This document shows, in pieces, positions 60,636 through 64,000 of a stretch of 64,000 nt of DNA. A program made the position numbers and the translations under genes. Below the pieces are notes generated by a model. That model worked only from the letters and a program-made list of their open reading frames with translations, was not told the origin of the DNA and did not search any database. Position 1 is the first letter of the stretch. The number at the start of each line of letters is the position of its first letter. Source of the DNA: Bog-473 sp963736525 (GTDB lineage Bacteria; Actinomycetota; Acidimicrobiia; Acidimicrobiales; RAAP-2); NCBI GenBank assembly GCA_963736525.1, contig CAVTPF010000018.1:186001-250000 (forward strand), written 5' to 3'.

Positions 60636-61448
60636 TTGGCCACCAGCACCACGAGCCGGCTGACGGGCGAGCGACCGCAGCAGGGCGTGACCCCCGACTC
60701 CCTCCTGGCGCTGCACGAGGCCGGGTACCGGGCCGTGCTGGAGCGCATCGGGAAGGGCCGGATCCTCGACGTCGGCTGCGGCCAGGGTTTCGAGTCGGCG
60801 CGGTTCTTGGGCCCGGGGCGCGACGTCGTCGGGGTCGACTATTCGTCCGATGCGGTCGTCAGGGCGGCCGTGTGCTACGGGCCCGACGGGCTCCGGGTGG
60901 CCCGGATGGACGCACTGGACCTGGGATTGCGGTCGGCGAGCTTCGACGCGGCGTGCTCGTCCCACCTCATCGAGCACTTCACCGACCCGGAGCCGCACGT
61001 GGCCGAGCTGGCCCGGGTGGTCAGGGACGACGGGCTGGTCTGTGTCCTGACCCCGAACGAGCCGGCCGACTTCGAGAACCCCTTCCACCTGCACCTGTTC
61101 GACCGGCCCGAGCTGCAGGCGATGCTGGAGCGCCACTTCGGCGACGTATGGCTGGGCGGGGTCGACGCCGCCCCCCACGTGAAGGCGGACTTCGAGGCTC
61201 GCCGGGCCCGGGCGCACAAGCTGCTGCGGCTCGACGCGTTCGATCTGCGGCACCGCCTGCCCCACGAGTGGTACGTGTGGGCGTACACGCGGTTGTTGCC
61301 GCTGGCCTACCGGCTGGTGGCCCGGGAGGACACCGGGGGAGCCACGGGGATCACCGCCGACGACTGGTTCGTCACGGACGACCCCGACGACACGACGCTG
61401 GTCCTGTTCGCCGTCGCCCGCGGGCCGCGCCGGGCGTCCACCGGCTGA
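60636..61448 (+). CDS. SAM-dependent methyltransferase
   Basis: A 270-residue class I methyltransferase. Motif I is ILDVGCGQGFE (43-53), followed by an acidic end of strand two in VVGVDYSSD and, in motif IV position, FDAACSSHLIEHF. The C-terminal 80 residues are His/Arg/Trp-rich and probably bind the acceptor, perhaps a lipid or sugar given the divergent aftD neighbour. The TTG start has AAGGGAG seven bases upstream, which decides it. Its TGA shares one base with the coaE ATG. Confidence 0.82.
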   Translation: MATSTTSRLTGERPQQGVTPDSLLALHEAGYRAVLERIGKGRILDVGCGQGFESARFLGPGRDVVGVDYSSDAVVRAAVCYGPDGLRVARMDALDLGLRSASFDAACSSHLIEHFTDPEPHVAELARVVRDDGLVCVLTPNEPADFENPFHLHLFDRPELQAMLERHFGDVWLGGVDAAPHVKADFEARRARAHKLLRLDAFDLRHRLPHEWYVWAYTRLLPLAYRLVAREDTGGATGITADDWFVTDDPDDTTLVLFAVARGPRRASTG

Positions 61449-62068
61449 TGCTCGCGGTCGGCCTCACCGGCGGCATCGGCTCGGGCAAGTCGGCCGTGGC
61501 CGATCTCTTGGTCGAGCGGGGTGCGGTCCTGATCGACGCCGACCAGGTGGCCCGGGACGTGGTGGCCCCGGGGGGACCGGCCTACCAGCCGCTGATCGAC
61601 CGCTTCGGGCCGGGGATCGTCGCCGCGGACGGGAGCATCGACCGCCAGGCGCTGGCCGCGGTGGCCTTCGCGGACGAGGAGAGCCGGCTGGCGCTCAATG
61701 CCATCACCCATCCGGCCATCGGCCTGGCCATGATCGCCGCGCGCGACGCGCTGGCCGACACCGACGACATCGTGATCCTGGCCATCCCACTCCTGACGGC
61801 GGCACACCGGGAGACCGTCCGGCTCGACGAGGTGGTGGTCGTCGACTGCCCGGTGGAGGTCGCGCTCCAGCGGCTGCTGAGCCAGCGTGGCTTCGACCGC
61901 GCGGACGCCGAAGCGCGCATCCGCTCCCAGATCTCGCGCGAGGAGCGGAGGCGGGAGGCCGACTACGTGGTGGACAACTCGGGTGACCGGGCCGCCCTGC
62001 GGGCGGAGGTGGACCGGCTCTGGGACTGGCTGCTGGCCGCCGCGGCCGAGCGGCGGGCGCACGCCTGA
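61448..62068 (+). CDS. coaE: Dephospho-CoA kinase
   Basis: CoaE phosphorylates dephospho-CoA in the last step of CoA synthesis. The protein is 206 residues, without the C-terminal extension present in mycobacterial CoaE. The P-loop is GLTGGIGSGKSAV (8-15). IDADQVARDVVAPG, ITHPAI, IPLL, VVVDCP and RSQISREERRREADYVVDNSG follow in the standard order. ATG 61448 overlaps the methyltransferase stop. Its position between rpsA and uvrB is conserved in actinobacteria, although here 20 kb of other genes intervene after rpsA. Confidence 0.96.
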   Translation: MLAVGLTGGIGSGKSAVADLLVERGAVLIDADQVARDVVAPGGPAYQPLIDRFGPGIVAADGSIDRQALAAVAFADEESRLALNAITHPAIGLAMIAARDALADTDDIVILAIPLLTAAHRETVRLDEVVVVDCPVEVALQRLLSQRGFDRADAEARIRSQISREERRREADYVVDNSGDRAALRAEVDRLWDWLLAAAAERRAHA

Positions 62069-62094
62069 GCGGTCGGGCGCACGCCTGAGCGGTC
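62055..62094 (+). repeat. Exact 20-base tandem duplication at the coaE stop
   Basis: GGGCGCACGCCTGAGCGGTC occurs twice in a row, at 62055-62074 and 62075-62094. The first copy contains the coaE TGA, so the duplication leaves the protein unchanged. Confidence 0.9.
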
Positions 62095-62106
62095 ACACCC
62101 CCCGGG

Positions 62107-62112
62107 TAGCCT
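62107..62112 (+). promoter_or_regulatory. TAGCCT -10 before uvrB
   Basis: TAGCCT at 62107-62112 ends nine bases before ATG 62122. GAAGAG in between could be a weak ribosome site or simply the transcript start. No SOS box is visible. Confidence 0.4.
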
Positions 62113-62121
62113 CGAAGAGCC

Positions 62122-64000
62122 ATGCCCGAATTCCAGGTGGTCTCCCCCTTCCAGCCGTCGGGCGACCAGCCGGCGGCCATCGTCGCGCTGGCCGAGGGGG
62201 TGCGCCGTGGCGACCGCTACCAGACCCTGCAGGGCATCACGGGTTCGGGCAAGACGGCGACGATCGCCTGGATGATCGAGCGGGCCCAGCGGCCGACCCT
62301 CATCATCGAGCCGAACAAGTCGCTGGCCGCCCAGCTCTCCTCGGAGCTGCGGGAGCTCTTCCCGAAGAACCGCGTCGAGTTCTTCGTCTCGTACTACGAC
62401 TACTACCAGCCCGAGGCCTACCTCCCGACCACCGACACCTACATCGAGAAGGACTCGTCCATCAACGACGAGATCGACCGCCTCCGGCACGCCACCACGT
62501 CCTCGCTCCTCATGCGCAAGGACGTGATCGTGGTCGCCTCCGTCTCCTGCATCTACGGCCTGGGCTCTCCCGACGAGTACCGGGACCGGATCCTCGGGCT
62601 GGCCGTGGGCGAGCAGGTGGACCAGCGCGACGTCCTGCGCCGCCTGGTGGACCTGCAGTACGCCCGCAACGACGTCAACCTCGTCCGGGGCACCTTCCGC
62701 GCCCGGGGCGACACCGTCGAGATCCACCCGGCCTACGAGGAGGCGGCGCTCCGGGTCGAGATGTTCGGGGACACCGTCGAGCGGATCGTCCCCTTCGACG
62801 TGCTGACGGGCGAGATGGGGGAGGAGATGGAGGACGTCGCCGTCTACGCGGCGACCCACTACGTCACGGGTGACGACATCATCCAGCGCGCCGTCGGCAC
62901 CATCGAGGTGGAGCTGCGGGAGCGCCTCCAGGAGTTCGAGCGGGAGGGCAAGCTCCTCGAGGCGCAACGCCTCCGCGTCCGCACCGAGCACGACCTCGAG
63001 ATGCTGGCCGAGACCGGCGTGTGCTCGGGCGTGGAGAACTACAGCCGGCACCTGGACGGGCGCGCACCGGGGGAGACGCCGTACACGCTGCTCGACTTCT
63101 TCCCCAAGGACTACCTGTGCGTGATCGACGAGAGCCACGTCGCCGTTCCCCAGCTCCACGGCCAGTACGCCGGGGACCGGTCGCGCAAGGACGTGCTCGT
63201 CGAGCACGGCTTCCGCCTGCCCTCGGCCAAGGACAACCGGCCGCTGCGCTTCGACGAGTTCGTCGAGCGGGTGCCCCAGTGCGTCTTCGTCTCGGCCACG
63301 CCGGGACCGTTCGAGTTGGAGCACTCGGCCCAGGTGGTGGAGCAGGTGATCCGGCCCACGGGTCTGGTCGACCCGGAGGTCACCATCGTGCCGACCAAGG
63401 GTCAGGTGGACGACCTGCTGGCCCGCATCGAGCGGACGGTCGGCGCCGGCGGGCGCGTGCTGGTGACGACGCTGACCAAGAAGATGGCGGAGGACCTGAC
63501 CGACTACCTGGCCGATGCCGGCGTGCGCGTGCAGTACCTGCACTCGGACATCGACACGATCACCCGCATCGAGATCCTGCGCGAGCTCCGGTTGGGCACG
63601 ATCGACGTGCTGGTCGGCATCAACCTGTTGCGCGAGGGCCTCGACCTGCCCGAGGTGGCGCTCGTGGCCATCCTCGACGCCGACAAGGAGGGCTTCCTGC
63701 GCTCGGCGTCGTCGCTCATCCAGACGATGGGCCGGGCCGCCCGCAACGTCGACGGCGTGGTCGTCCTCTACGCCGACACGGTGACGGACTCCATGCGCGA
63801 GGCCGTCTCGGTGACCCAGCGCCGCCGGGAGCTCCAGATCGCCTTCAACCGCGAGCACGGGATCGACCCCCAGACCATCCGCAAGTCGGTCACCGACATC
63901 CTCGAGCGGCTGCGCGGCACCAGCGGCGGCGTGGCCAAGGCCGGCCGCAGCCGGGCCGAGGTGCGCAAGAACGCCGCCGTGCGGGGCAATCGCCGCCCGG
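62122..64000 (+). CDS. uvrB: Excinuclease ABC subunit B (partial, runs off the window)
   Basis: UvrB is the damage-verifying helicase-like subunit of nucleotide excision repair. About 626 residues are present, and the C-terminal UvrC-binding region is cut off by the window end. Walker A is QGITGSGKTAT (38-45), the damage-probing beta-hairpin begins SYYDYYQPEAYLP, the DEAD-like box reads VIDESHV, and SATPG, HSDIDTITR and QTMGRAARN are the helicase motifs. The UvrB-specific VASVSCIYGLGSPDEY is present. The ATG start is ten residues before the conserved PSGDQPAAI. Context after coaE matches other actinobacteria. Confidence 0.97.
   Translation, partial: MPEFQVVSPFQPSGDQPAAIVALAEGVRRGDRYQTLQGITGSGKTATIAWMIERAQRPTLIIEPNKSLAAQLSSELRELFPKNRVEFFVSYYDYYQPEAYLPTTDTYIEKDSSINDEIDRLRHATTSSLLMRKDVIVVASVSCIYGLGSPDEYRDRILGLAVGEQVDQRDVLRRLVDLQYARNDVNLVRGTFRARGDTVEIHPAYEEAALRVEMFGDTVERIVPFDVLTGEMGEEMEDVAVYAATHYVTGDDIIQRAVGTIEVELRERLQEFEREGKLLEAQRLRVRTEHDLEMLAETGVCSGVENYSRHLDGRAPGETPYTLLDFFPKDYLCVIDESHVAVPQLHGQYAGDRSRKDVLVEHGFRLPSAKDNRPLRFDEFVERVPQCVFVSATPGPFELEHSAQVVEQVIRPTGLVDPEVTIVPTKGQVDDLLARIERTVGAGGRVLVTTLTKKMAEDLTDYLADAGVRVQYLHSDIDTITRIEILRELRLGTIDVLVGINLLREGLDLPEVALVAILDADKEGFLRSASSLIQTMGRAARNVDGVVVLYADTVTDSMREAVSVTQRRRELQIAFNREHGIDPQTIRKSVTDILERLRGTSGGVAKAGRSRAEVRKNAAVRGNRRP

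Noticed and set aside
62090..62121. SOS/LexA box upstream of uvrB
   Set aside because: No GAACnnnnGTTC or similar palindrome is present in the short gap.

Overview
The window is chromosomal DNA from a very GC-rich bacterium, almost certainly an actinobacterium. The evidence is third-position G/C in nearly every codon, many GTG and TTG starts that overlap the previous stop, an ANTAR response regulator next to polA, a monofunctional HisB, a four-domain S1 protein and an AftD-type arabinosyltransferase. The gene order his - trp - ANTAR regulator - polA - rpsA - coaE - uvrB is the same backbone known from Mycobacterium tuberculosis (Rv1600 to Rv1633). Some details argue against a mycobacterium: a separate trpF beside hisA, a GroES-like gene inside the his operon, and no lgt/pyk after trpA. 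An Acidimicrobiia-like lineage is possible, but this is inference.

Layout. 1-4.1 kb: histidine operon (hisC partial, hisB, hisH, hisA, hisF, a GroES-like gene, hisI). 4.1-11.4 kb: trpE, a YgfZ-like folate-binding protein, small membrane and unknown genes, then trpC-trpF-trpB-trpA. These genes mostly overlap at stop/start and look co-translated. 11.4-16.1 kb (minus): a secreted SGNH-like protein, then a type II fatty-acid operon read fabD-fabG-acpP-fabF, in which FabD carries an extra biotinyl/lipoyl-like tail. 16.3-35.2 kb: an accessory cell-surface region with a Thr-rich secreted lysozyme-like protein, a large IPT/TIG surface protein built from exact internal DNA repeats, glycosyltransferases, a flippase, two unusual multidomain enzymes (nucleotidyltransferase plus TMK-like kinase; APH-like kinase plus PIG-L deacetylase), a GH76 hydrolase and a multi-pass membrane protein. 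The right part (about 29.3-35.2 kb) is less GC-rich and holds gene remnants and a frameshifted paralogue fragment. It ends at the 3' side of a tRNA-Leu gene.

35.4-41.8 kb returns to the backbone: menC, a small coiled-coil gene, an ANTAR regulator, polA and rpsA. 41.9-46.6 kb (minus): an oligopeptide ABC transporter operon (oppB-C-D-F) coupled to an ATP-grasp enzyme, with no binding-protein gene in the window. 46.7-60.6 kb: an envelope-glycan block of GT-C membrane glycosyltransferases, a PIG-V-like mannosyltransferase, a flavoprotein related to UDP-galactopyranose mutase, a flippase, a GT4 enzyme and AftD. 60.6-64 kb: a methyltransferase, coaE and the start of uvrB (cut by the window end).

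Working together, the two accessory blocks look like envelope polysaccharide and glycoprotein assembly machinery inserted into a conserved amino-acid, DNA-repair and translation backbone. Many genes have a TAnnnT hexamer 6-9 bases before the start codon, which suggests leaderless transcription.
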